From the NCBI GenBank assembly GCA_025361385.1, contig JANYAJ010000221.1:1-11399 (forward strand): 11,399 nt of DNA, read 5' to 3'. A program made the position numbers and the translations under genes. A model generated the notes under the pieces. It searched no databases and had not been told where the DNA came from. It saw nothing but the letters and a program-made list of their open reading frames with translations. Within the stretch, counting starts at the first letter, position 1. Each line of letters opens with the position of its first letter. Below, piece after piece: positions 5,278 through 11,399 of the stretch. This DNA comes from Nitrospira sp. GTDB taxonomy: Bacteria > Nitrospirota > Nitrospiria > Nitrospirales > Nitrospiraceae.

Positions 5278-6648
5278 CTACTCTGGCTCTTCTTTTGTTT
5301 TCTGCTGTTTGATCAAGCGGGCGAGGTAGGTGCGCTGGAGCTTGAGGCGGTCTGCGGCTTTGGTCTGATTCCCTTCCGCTTCTTCGAGGGCTCGCTCGAT
5401 GATGTAGCGGCTATGTTCTTCCATCGACTCATGGTAGGGGAGTGAAAGATAGGGGAGGGGTTCGCCCGGCGAGGTGCGGCTCATTCCATCGAGCGTGAGC
5501 ATGTTCGGTTCGATCGTGTCCGACTGGTTCAAGATGATGGCTCGCGCGATCACGTTGTCCAGTTCGCGAATGTTCCCTGGCCAGCCGTACCGGCCCATGG
5601 CGTCCATGGCCGCGGGGCTGAACATCATGCCGGGACGTTTCGCCTCCTTGGCATGCCGGTTCAAGAAGAACTTGGCCAGGGCAGGCAGGTCATTGGCTCG
5701 TTCGCGAAGCGGGGGCAGGGTCAGGCTGATGACGTTGAGTCGGAAAAAAAGATCCTCGCGAAACTCACCGTTTTTCACCGCTTGGCGGAGATCCTTGTTC
5801 GTGGCGGCGATGACTCGAATGTTGACCGACACGAGTTTCGTGCCGCCGACGCGATGAAATTCCCGGTCCTGGAGCACGCGCAAGAGTTTGGCTTGCAGCG
5901 GGAGCGACATGTCTCCGATCTCGTCCAGGAAGATCGTGCCGCCGTCCGCCATCTCCAGCTTGCCTTTTTGCAGCCGATCCGCGCCGGTGAAGGCGCCTCG
6001 TTCATGCCCGAAGAGTTCGTTCTCGAGCAGCGTCTCCGTAAGGGCCACACAGTTGATGACCACCAGCGGCATGGCCTGACGCGGACTCCATTGGTGAACG
6101 GAGCGGGCGAAGAGTTCCTTGCCCGTGCCGCTTTCCCCCAGCAGTAAAACGCTGGCATCGGAGTTGGCTGCGCGCTGAGCGGACTCCATCACGGCCCGGA
6201 TCTTCGTGCTCATGCCCACAATCGAGGCATAACGGCTGTCGACTTCAGATTTGAGACAGGCCACCTGCCGTTTGAGGGCGTTGCGTTCCAAGGCCTTGTT
6301 GATCACGAAGAGGAGGTGATCCTTGTCCAGGGGCTTGGTCAGAAAATCGTAGGCGCCGGTTTTCATGGCTTCGACGGCGGCATCGATCGAGGCATGGGCG
6401 GTCATGACGATCACGGGAAGATCTTCGGCCGGTCTGACTTTTGGGAGCCGCTTGAGGACCTCCAGGCCGGTCATGCGTGGCATATCCAAATCGAGCAGCA
6501 TGAGGTGCGGGGCTTCTTGTTCCACCAGCTCGAGCGCTTCGATCCCGTCCCGTGCGACCACGGTTCCGTAGTCGGAGGCCTGCAGACGGTCTTCCAACAT
6601 GGTGGCGATGTCGGGATCGTCGTCGACGATGAGAATTTTTGCCTTCAT
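5278..6648 (-). CDS. NtrC-family sigma-54-dependent response regulator
   Basis: A 456-residue protein with the three NtrC-class domains. The receiver domain (about 1-120) has the acidic pocket DDD (9-11), phospho-acceptor D53 in LLDLDMP, T83 and K105. The AAA+ domain (about 143-372) has Walker A GESGTGKE (171-178), the sigma-54 contact loop GAFTGA (218-223) and Walker B GGTIFLDEIG (236-245). A Fis-type helix-turn-helix (about 413-450, with EEAEGNQTKAADRLKLQRTY) follows. All key residues are intact, so the protein should be a phosphorylation-controlled activator of sigma-54 promoters. No histidine kinase is next to it, so it is an orphan within this window and its targets are unknown. The ATG at 6648 gives the standard MKAKILIVDDD start. 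A TTG at 6663 would add five residues and has a GAGGG upstream, so it cannot be excluded. A palindromic repeat separates it from the DUF1015 gene upstream. Confidence 0.93.
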   Translation of the reverse strand: MKAKILIVDDDPDIATMLEDRLQASDYGTVVARDGIEALELVEQEAPHLMLLDLDMPRMTGLEVLKRLPKVRPAEDLPVIVMTAHASIDAAVEAMKTGAYDFLTKPLDKDHLLFVINKALERNALKRQVACLKSEVDSRYASIVGMSTKIRAVMESAQRAANSDASVLLLGESGTGKELFARSVHQWSPRQAMPLVVINCVALTETLLENELFGHERGAFTGADRLQKGKLEMADGGTIFLDEIGDMSLPLQAKLLRVLQDREFHRVGGTKLVSVNIRVIAATNKDLRQAVKNGEFREDLFFRLNVISLTLPPLRERANDLPALAKFFLNRHAKEAKRPGMMFSPAAMDAMGRYGWPGNIRELDNVIARAIILNQSDTIEPNMLTLDGMSRTSPGEPLPYLSLPYHESMEEHSRYIIERALEEAEGNQTKAADRLKLQRTYLARLIKQQKTKEEPE

Positions 6649-6666
6649 ATGCAAACCCAGCAAAGA

Positions 6667-6737
6667 AGCCCTCAGCTTTCAACTATCAGCGAAGAATCTA
6701 TTTCTTGCTGATTGCGGGCGGCTGATCGCCGACGGCT
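6667..6737. repeat. Palindromic repeat family 2, copy 2 (between DUF1015 and response regulator genes)
   Basis: An imperfect inverted repeat. The left arm (6667-6696) reads AGCCCTCAGC near its outer end and ATCAGCGAAGAA near the loop. The reverse complement of the right arm (6702-6737) reads AGCCGTCGGC at the outer end and ATCAGCAAGAA near the loop. The middles of the arms differ by about seven bases. The vocabulary (AGCC, TCAGC, ATCAGC) is that of the element at 4330-4406, so I place them in one family. Its outer edge overlaps the last base of the DUF1015 stop codon, and the element fills the 88-base gap to the response-regulator gene. Confidence 0.6.
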
Positions 6738-8059
6738 TACGGCTCCATGACATTAATGACCAACCCGGTCAGTGGCTTCGGGAAAAAATACGTCGATTTG
6801 TGTGGCATGCGTTCGCCGGCCGTTGCGACGGCTTGTACTTCACTGACCTTCGTGGCGTTAAGCAGCAAGGCTCCGGTTCCCGTTCCCTTCGCGACCCAAT
6901 CCAAGGCTTCATGGTCGTCCTTCGTATAGAGGATGGCCTCTTGTTCCTGTTGTGTCGGACAGAGTGCCGTGACGACGAGTTGTTGGAGCAGGGACACGTC
7001 GAGCTTGGTGCGGGGAGAGGCTTGCGCGTTCGGGCGATGTGAGGCTTTCAGCGTCAAGGTGATGTAGCGACTGTCTCCCTTCAGCGTGAGCCCGAACACC
7101 GGCAGGGTGCGTCCATTCGTCCGCATCGTCTCGATAAATGTTGCGCGCGTGGCTGTTTGTGTGGCCGCAGTGAATGGAAATTCCTGCAGATCGAACGTGG
7201 CGCCCAGCAAGGCCCGCACATGATCATAGGACGGCAGGGCCGTCGTCGTGACCCGATGCGTCGGGAGTACGGTCAAGCCCGGATCTTCGAGGGAGGTCAA
7301 CAGCATCAGCACGCCGTCGAACGGCTGGAGGCCTACCGGTGCCCCGGCCTGTTGCCGGCGGAGCTTTTGATAGTTCAACGCGGTTTCGTAACGATGGTGG
7401 CCGTCTGCAATGAACAGTGGCTTGCTGCGGAGTGTATCGACTGCCTGTGTGACGACGGCTGGGTCTGTTACCGCCCAGAGTTGCTGACGGAATCCCATAT
7501 CGTCGCGAAAGTCGATATCAGCCGGCTTTCCTTTGACCGCCGCTTCCAGCAGCCCTAGGACCGTATTCTGAGGGTCGGAGTAGAGCGACCAAATGGGGCT
7601 GAAGTTGGTCTTGCAGGCTTCGAGGAGATTCAGCCGATCGGTCTTCGCCGCCGAGCGCGTATTCTCGTGCGGGTAGATGTGGCCCGAGTCGAGCGTTTCC
7701 AGTTTGACGGTGGTGAGAAATCCCTTCAGGGTCTTCGTTGGCGAACCGGCTGGAGCATAGGGCGGCAGGTATTCGATCGTATGATAGTAGAGGGTCGGCT
7801 GCGTATCGCGTTTGAGCGCCCCGCTCGCGAGCCAGTCGCGAAGGGTCGATCCGGCGCGGGTATATCGGTTGTGCGTCGGACCGTCGCCCGGCTGATCGAG
7901 GCCGAGTTCCAGGCGGATGATGTTCTGCGGATGGCGATCGTGCAGGGCCTTCTGTCCGGCCGCATCGATGATGTCGTACGGTGGCGCGACCACCTGTTTC
8001 ACATTGCCAACAACCGTTGCATTGTACCTGGTGCCGTGAAACGGGATGATCGTCGACAT
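6737..8059 (-). CDS. DUF1015 family protein (COG4198)
   Basis: A 440-residue soluble protein with hallmarks of the DUF1015 family. These are VVAPPYDII (23-31) near the N-terminus, IYPHENT (128-134), the most conserved motif LFIADGHHRYETAL (215-228), and TSLEDPGLTVLPTHRV (255-270). The family is widespread in bacteria and archaea and has no established reaction that I know of. The DGHHR motif resembles the nucleotide-binding motif of ParB/sulfiredoxin-fold proteins, which include free-serine kinases; a phosphotransfer role is therefore a hypothesis only. There are no membrane segments or signal peptide, so it is probably cytoplasmic. The ATG at 8059 has GAGGA eight bases upstream and fits the usual family start. 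It lies downstream of the polyprenyl synthase gene on the same strand, with two strong hairpins between, and upstream of the response regulator. The neighbours give no clear clue to its job. Confidence 0.88.
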   Translation of the reverse strand: MSTIIPFHGTRYNATVVGNVKQVVAPPYDIIDAAGQKALHDRHPQNIIRLELGLDQPGDGPTHNRYTRAGSTLRDWLASGALKRDTQPTLYYHTIEYLPPYAPAGSPTKTLKGFLTTVKLETLDSGHIYPHENTRSAAKTDRLNLLEACKTNFSPIWSLYSDPQNTVLGLLEAAVKGKPADIDFRDDMGFRQQLWAVTDPAVVTQAVDTLRSKPLFIADGHHRYETALNYQKLRRQQAGAPVGLQPFDGVLMLLTSLEDPGLTVLPTHRVTTTALPSYDHVRALLGATFDLQEFPFTAATQTATRATFIETMRTNGRTLPVFGLTLKGDSRYITLTLKASHRPNAQASPRTKLDVSLLQQLVVTALCPTQQEQEAILYTKDDHEALDWVAKGTGTGALLLNATKVSEVQAVATAGERMPHKSTYFFPKPLTGLVINVMEP

Positions 8060-8090
8060 GGCGAAGTCCTCTACTCCGTAAGTGGTTGAA

Positions 8091-8109
8091 GCCGTTGCGG
8101 CGCAACGGC
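8091..8109. other. Compact hairpin upstream of the DUF1015 gene
   Basis: A perfect 8-base inverted repeat, GCCGTTGC-GGC-GCAACGGC, lies about 30 bases upstream of the DUF1015 start codon and 12 bases from the larger hairpin at 8121-8184. On the transcribed (minus) strand there is no T run after it, so it is not a canonical terminator. It could be a processing or stability element in a synthase-DUF1015 transcript. Confidence 0.55.
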
Positions 8110-8120
8110 CAGAAGAATGG

Positions 8121-8184
8121 AGCCGTTCATGCTCCGCGGTGCCTTCCCACGCCTCATGGCGTGGGATACGCGGGAGGAACGGCT
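8121..8184. other. Long multi-segment hairpin at the end of the polyprenyl synthase gene
   Basis: Three nested pairings make a long, interrupted stem. The outer pair is AGCCGTTC (8121-8128) with GAACGGCT (8177-8184). The middle pair is CTCCGCG (8132-8138) with CGCGGGAG (8169-8176, one bulged G). The inner pair is CCCACGCC (8146-8153) with GGCGTGGG (8158-8165) around the loop TCAT. The outer arm includes two bases of the synthase stop codon. No clear T tract follows on the minus strand, so I prefer an RNA-stability or Rho-linked role, or another repeat element, over an intrinsic terminator. Confidence 0.6.
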
Positions 8185-9187
8185 ATCGATCGCGGGTAAC
8201 CATGTAGTCGGCGGCGACCGAAAGCGCTCGCTTGGCCGTACTGCCTTCGAATTGACTGAGTTCTTGCTGAGCCGAGGTCACGAAGGTTCGTGCGCGATCC
8301 ATGGCATGGGCAATCGAGCCGAATTCTTCCATGAGGCGAATCAGCCGTCCGAGGTCTTCCTCCGTCAGCGTCCTGGTTTCCATGCGGTCGATGATCATCT
8401 GCCGGTCCTGCTCGGAGCAATGACGCAGCAGATGTAACAGCGGCAGCGTAGCTTTGCCTTGGCGGAGGTCCTGCCCCAGCGTCTTGCCCAACCGTTCGCC
8501 ATTCGCCGTGTAGTCGAGTGTGTCGTCGGCGACTTGGAATGCCATCCCGAGATATTGGCCGAACCGGAAGAGTGCGTCCTGTTGGGCCTCTGTGGCGTCG
8601 GCGAGAATGGCGCCCATGCGGCAGGAGGCGGCAATCAGGCCGGCCGTCTTGTGTTCGACCACTTTGAGATATTCCAATTCCGGCATGGCGGGGTTGCCGT
8701 TGTAATAGAGCTGCAGCACTTCGCCTTCTGCCATCTTCTTGCAGGCCTCGGCGAGCACTTCGTTGATCCCCTGGCTCCGGAAGTCGACGATCTGGCAGAT
8801 GGCTTTGGAATAGAGATAGTCGCCGACGAGGATGCTGATTTGGTTGCCCCAGATTTTTCGGGCGGTTCGCTGGCCTCGGCGGATATCCGCATCGTCGACC
8901 ACATCGTCGTGGAGCAGGGTTGCGGTGTGAATGAACTCCACCAGACTGCCGAGCTGGTGATGGTCGTGGCCGGTATAGCCGCAGAGACGGGCAGAGAGGA
9001 GGAGTAAGAGCGGCCTGATTCGTTTTCCGCCGCTGTTCAGGATATGGGCGGCAACGGTATTGACGAGTGCGACACTGGAGTCGAGGTTCGTTCGGACCTG
9101 GCGCTCCACACCGTCCAATTCATCGCGGTACGCCTCCCAGACGTCCGCCATGTTGTTGATAGTGGAGGTGATTGGGCCTTGGGACAT
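8183..9187 (-). CDS. ispB: Long-chain trans-polyprenyl diphosphate synthase (octaprenyl/heptaprenyl type)
   Basis: A 334-residue polyprenyl synthetase that adds isopentenyl units to an allylic diphosphate to build the side chain of respiratory quinones. Key motifs are GGKRIRP (53-59), the first aspartate-rich motif LLHDDVVDDADIRRG (91-105, D94/D95/D98), HKTAG (179-183), the second motif FQVADDTLD (217-225) and GQDLRQGKATLP (238-249). The fifth residue before the first aspartate is A89, a small residue. In this family that leaves the product tunnel open and points to long chains, as in E. coli IspB, which shares the HTATLLHDDVVD stretch. In a Nitrospira-like organism the product would most likely serve menaquinone. 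The length is close to the E. coli enzyme (323). The ATG at 9187 is used, but one at 9151 is possible; neither has a good ribosome-binding site. The gene is divergent from gltB. Confidence 0.9.
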   Translation of the reverse strand: MSQGPITSTINNMADVWEAYRDELDGVERQVRTNLDSSVALVNTVAAHILNSGGKRIRPLLLLLSARLCGYTGHDHHQLGSLVEFIHTATLLHDDVVDDADIRRGQRTARKIWGNQISILVGDYLYSKAICQIVDFRSQGINEVLAEACKKMAEGEVLQLYYNGNPAMPELEYLKVVEHKTAGLIAASCRMGAILADATEAQQDALFRFGQYLGMAFQVADDTLDYTANGERLGKTLGQDLRQGKATLPLLHLLRHCSEQDRQMIIDRMETRTLTEEDLGRLIRLMEEFGSIAHAMDRARTFVTSAQQELSQFEGSTAKRALSVAADYMVTRDR

Positions 9188-9281
9188 GCGGCGGATGGTA
9201 GGGCAGAGGGGGAAACAAAGTCAAGCCAATCACCCCTTTGGGGGGCACGTGGGAAAGGCACAATGGCGCGAGGGGGGAATC

Positions 9282-9308
9282 TTGACAGAAGAATCGTCCT
9301 TCTATTAA
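9282..9308 (+). promoter_or_regulatory. Possible sigma-70 promoter for gltB
   Basis: A perfect -35 box TTGACA (9282-9287) is followed after 15 bases by TATTAA (9303-9308). The -10 match is 4 of 6 and the spacing is shorter than the usual 16-18, so this is only a candidate. It would give a leader of about 120 bases before the gltB start. It lies in the 246-base gap between the divergent polyprenyl synthase and gltB genes, where I see no other gene. Confidence 0.35.
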
Positions 9309-9433
9309 GGTGAGCGCAGCTAAGACGAACGGAATAAGCCTTGTGAGTGACGGGGTTATCCATCCCGATTGCCTCTCTGGTGTAGCCTCCGTCTAGGACT
9401 CTAACCGCCTACCTTTTTAACGAGATACGAACG

Positions 9434-11399
9434 ATGAGCATCCCCGGGCTTCCACCGAAGCAAGGCCTCTACGACCCTGAACAGGAGAAGGACTCCTGCG
9501 GCATCGGCTTTGTCGTCAACATCAAGGGCCAAAAATCCCATACGATTGTGCAGCAGGGGCTTCAGATTCTCGAGAATCTCAGCCATCGGGGGGCGCAAGG
9601 CTGCGATCCCTGTACGGGGGATGGCGCAGGGATTCTGCTCCAAGTCCCTCACGAATTTCTCAAGCGTGCAGCGGGAGATGTGGGGGTCTCTTTACCCAAT
9701 GCCGGGGAGTATGGCGTGGGGATGGTTTTTCTTCCGCCTCAGGTCGATGCGCGGCAACAATGTGAAGCGCTCTTTAGTAAAATTATCGGCGAGGAGGGCG
9801 CTCGGCTCCTCGGGTGGCGCGATGTGCCGGTCAAGAGCGATGCGATCGGCCCCGTGGCCCGCAGCACCGAGCCCTTTATGCGGCAGGTCTTCATCGCCCG
9901 CGATGTTCTCAACGAAGGGCAGTTTGAACGGAAGCTCTATGTCATTCGCAAGCGGGTGGAAAAGGCCGTTCGTGAATCGGCGATTCAGGGCCGCGACTAC
10001 TTCTACATTTCGAGCCTGTCGGCGAACACCATTGTGTACAAGGGATTACTGCTTCCGGAGCAGATGTCGGCCTACTACCAGGACTTGAAGGATGAGCGCC
10101 TGACGAGCGCGCTGGCCCTCGTCCATTCCCGCTTCAGTACGAACACGTTCCCCACCTGGCCCCTGGCCCATCCCTATCGCTACATTTGCCATAACGGCGA
10201 GATCAATACGCTCAAGGGCAACGTGAATTGGATGCGCGCCCGGCAAGGCCGGCTCAACTCTGAATTGTTCGGCGAGGATCTAGCCAAGCTCTACCCGATC
10301 GTGTCCGAGCAGCAGAGCGACTCGGCTTGTTTGGACAATGCCGTGGAATTCCTGACCATGGGAGGCCGGTCTCTCCCGCATGTGATGATGATGCTGATTC
10401 CCGAACCCTGGGTGGCGAATCCGCAAATGGATCTCGACCGGCGCGGGTTCTACGAGTATCACGCGGCGATGCAGGAGCCCTGGGACGGTCCGGCGGCGGT
10501 CTGTTTCACCGACGGCAAGTTCATCGGCGCGACGCTCGATCGCAACGGCCTGCGTCCCTGCCGGTATCAAGTGACGACGGATGGCCTGGTGATTTTGGCA
10601 TCGGAAGCCGGTGTGTTGCCGATGGATCCTCAGAAGATCCGGCAAAAGGGGCGCCTCATGCCTGGCCGGATGTTCATGGTCGATACGGTGAAGGGGCGCA
10701 TCATCGATGACGAGGAAGTGAAGGCCGAGATCGCCAGCCGCAAGCCCTATCGGTCCTGGGTCACGCAGTATCGGATTTCGCTTGATGAGTTGCCCGATCC
10801 CAGTAATGTGCCGCAGCCGGATCACCCGACGATCCGCCAGCGCCAGCAGGCGTTCGGCTACACGGTCGAAGAGTTGAAGATGGTCATCACCCCCATGGTG
10901 GTGGAGGGGCAGGAAGCGACCTCGTCCATGGGCACGGATACGCCCTTGGCGGTGCTCTCCGAGCGGCCGCAATTGCTCTTCAAGTATTTCAAGCAGCTAT
11001 TCGCCCAGGTGACCAATCCGCCGATCGATCCGATCCGCGAAGAACTGGTCATGTCCCTGACGACCAGCATCGGACCCAAGCCCAATTTGATGGATGAAAA
11101 TCCGGAGTCTTGCCGACGCATCCGGGTTAAACAGCCGATTCTGACCAATGCCGAGCTCCAGAAGATTCGCGAGATCGCCGATCCGCATTTTAAGAGTAAG
11201 ACGCTGAAGATGCTGTTCAAGGTGGCTGAGGGGCCTGAGGGACTCGGAGCCGCGGTCGACGATCTCTGTCGACAGGCCTCTCTGGCGATTAAAGAAGGCT
11301 ATAAGTTTTTGATCCTGAGCGATCGCGGGGTCAACGAAGAATGGGCGCCGATTCCGAGCCTCCTGGGCATCGCGTCCGTCCACCATCACCTGGTGCGCG
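9434..11399 (+). CDS. gltB: Glutamate synthase (GOGAT) large subunit, N-terminal 655 codons (cut by right edge)
   Basis: The open frame from the ATG at 9434 stays open to the window end. It encodes about 43% of a protein that is normally near 1,500 residues. GltB makes two glutamates from glutamine and 2-oxoglutarate, completing ammonia assimilation with glutamine synthetase. The N-terminus KQGLYDPEQEKDSCGIGFVV places the catalytic cysteine at C22, so a 21-residue propeptide would be removed to expose it, as in the class II glutamine amidotransferases of this family. Further signatures are ENLSHRGAQG, HSRFSTNTFPTWPLAHP (about 231-247), HNGEINT (about 253-259) and DRNGLRPCRY. The central domain begins near residue 460 (PDHPTIRQRQQAFGY). 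The FMN and iron-sulfur region is outside the window, so the electron donor cannot be stated. A GAGA lies upstream of the ATG as a weak ribosome-binding site. No frameshift is visible. Confidence 0.94.
   Translation, partial: MSIPGLPPKQGLYDPEQEKDSCGIGFVVNIKGQKSHTIVQQGLQILENLSHRGAQGCDPCTGDGAGILLQVPHEFLKRAAGDVGVSLPNAGEYGVGMVFLPPQVDARQQCEALFSKIIGEEGARLLGWRDVPVKSDAIGPVARSTEPFMRQVFIARDVLNEGQFERKLYVIRKRVEKAVRESAIQGRDYFYISSLSANTIVYKGLLLPEQMSAYYQDLKDERLTSALALVHSRFSTNTFPTWPLAHPYRYICHNGEINTLKGNVNWMRARQGRLNSELFGEDLAKLYPIVSEQQSDSACLDNAVEFLTMGGRSLPHVMMMLIPEPWVANPQMDLDRRGFYEYHAAMQEPWDGPAAVCFTDGKFIGATLDRNGLRPCRYQVTTDGLVILASEAGVLPMDPQKIRQKGRLMPGRMFMVDTVKGRIIDDEEVKAEIASRKPYRSWVTQYRISLDELPDPSNVPQPDHPTIRQRQQAFGYTVEELKMVITPMVVEGQEATSSMGTDTPLAVLSERPQLLFKYFKQLFAQVTNPPIDPIREELVMSLTTSIGPKPNLMDENPESCRRIRVKQPILTNAELQKIREIADPHFKSKTLKMLFKVAEGPEGLGAAVDDLCRQASLAIKEGYKFLILSDRGVNEEWAPIPSLLGIASVHHHLVR

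Noticed and set aside
5653..6147. Plus-strand open frame of 164 codons opposite the response regulator
   Set aside because: It is antisense to the AAA+ core of the regulator; no ribosome-binding site or recognisable domain.
8121..8184. Intrinsic (Rho-independent) terminator for the polyprenyl synthase gene
   Set aside because: The stem is strong, but no T run follows it on the minus strand, so I list it only as a structured element.
8459..9007. Plus-strand open frame of 182 codons opposite the polyprenyl synthase
   Set aside because: It lies entirely over the conserved aspartate-rich motifs of the synthase and is explained by codon bias.
9343..9396. 17-codon GTG-started open frame in the gltB leader, a possible leader peptide
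   Set aside because: No good ribosome-binding site, no run of glutamine or glutamate codons, and no clear attenuator hairpin after it.

Overview
The window is about 11.4 kb of GC-rich, densely coding bacterial chromosome. It holds eight recognisable protein families plus one fragment cut by the left edge. The gene set and the many short palindromic intergenic repeats resemble Nitrospira (phylum Nitrospirota, nitrite oxidisers). Features pointing that way are a GH57 amylase-type enzyme beside galT, an AmgK/MurU-type pair, DUF1015, an NtrC-class regulator, a long-chain polyprenyl synthase and GOGAT. The assignment to Nitrospira is an inference from these features, not the result of a search.

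Layout, left to right. (1) Minus strand: a GH57 glycoside hydrolase (217-2418), followed downstream by the first 35 codons of galT (106 to the left edge). This looks like a glycogen/maltodextrin or hexose-phosphate cluster continuing off the left edge. (2) Plus strand: a small VanZ-like membrane protein (2623-3024), an aminoglycoside-phosphotransferase-fold sugar kinase (3215-4318) and a sugar-1-phosphate nucleotidyltransferase (4411-5151). The last two resemble the AmgK-MurU peptidoglycan-recycling pair. (3) Minus strand, read from right to left: a long-chain polyprenyl diphosphate synthase (9187-8183), a DUF1015 protein (8059-6737) and a sigma-54-dependent response regulator (6648-5278). (4) Plus strand, divergent from the synthase: the first 655 codons of the large subunit of glutamate synthase (9434 to the right edge).

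The least ordinary material lies between the genes. Nearly every junction carries an imperfect palindrome. There are two copies of one dispersed repeat (2431-2547 and 5149-5254, sharing a 27-base identical block). There are two members of a second palindromic family built from AGCC/TCAGC/ATCAGC words (4330-4406 and 6667-6737). There is a CTGAG-word element (130-168), a structured GC-rich spacer after vanZ, and a pair of strong hairpins between the polyprenyl synthase and DUF1015 genes. Several of these touch or supply the stop codon of the neighbouring gene.

I found no tRNA, rRNA, CRISPR array, transposase, phage gene or defence system. The coding content is housekeeping: carbon storage, cell-wall recycling, isoprenoid quinone side chain, regulation and nitrogen assimilation. 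I see no clearly new multi-gene system. The points most worth following up are the repeat families and the DUF1015 protein. No stretch longer than about 250 bases lacks a gene.
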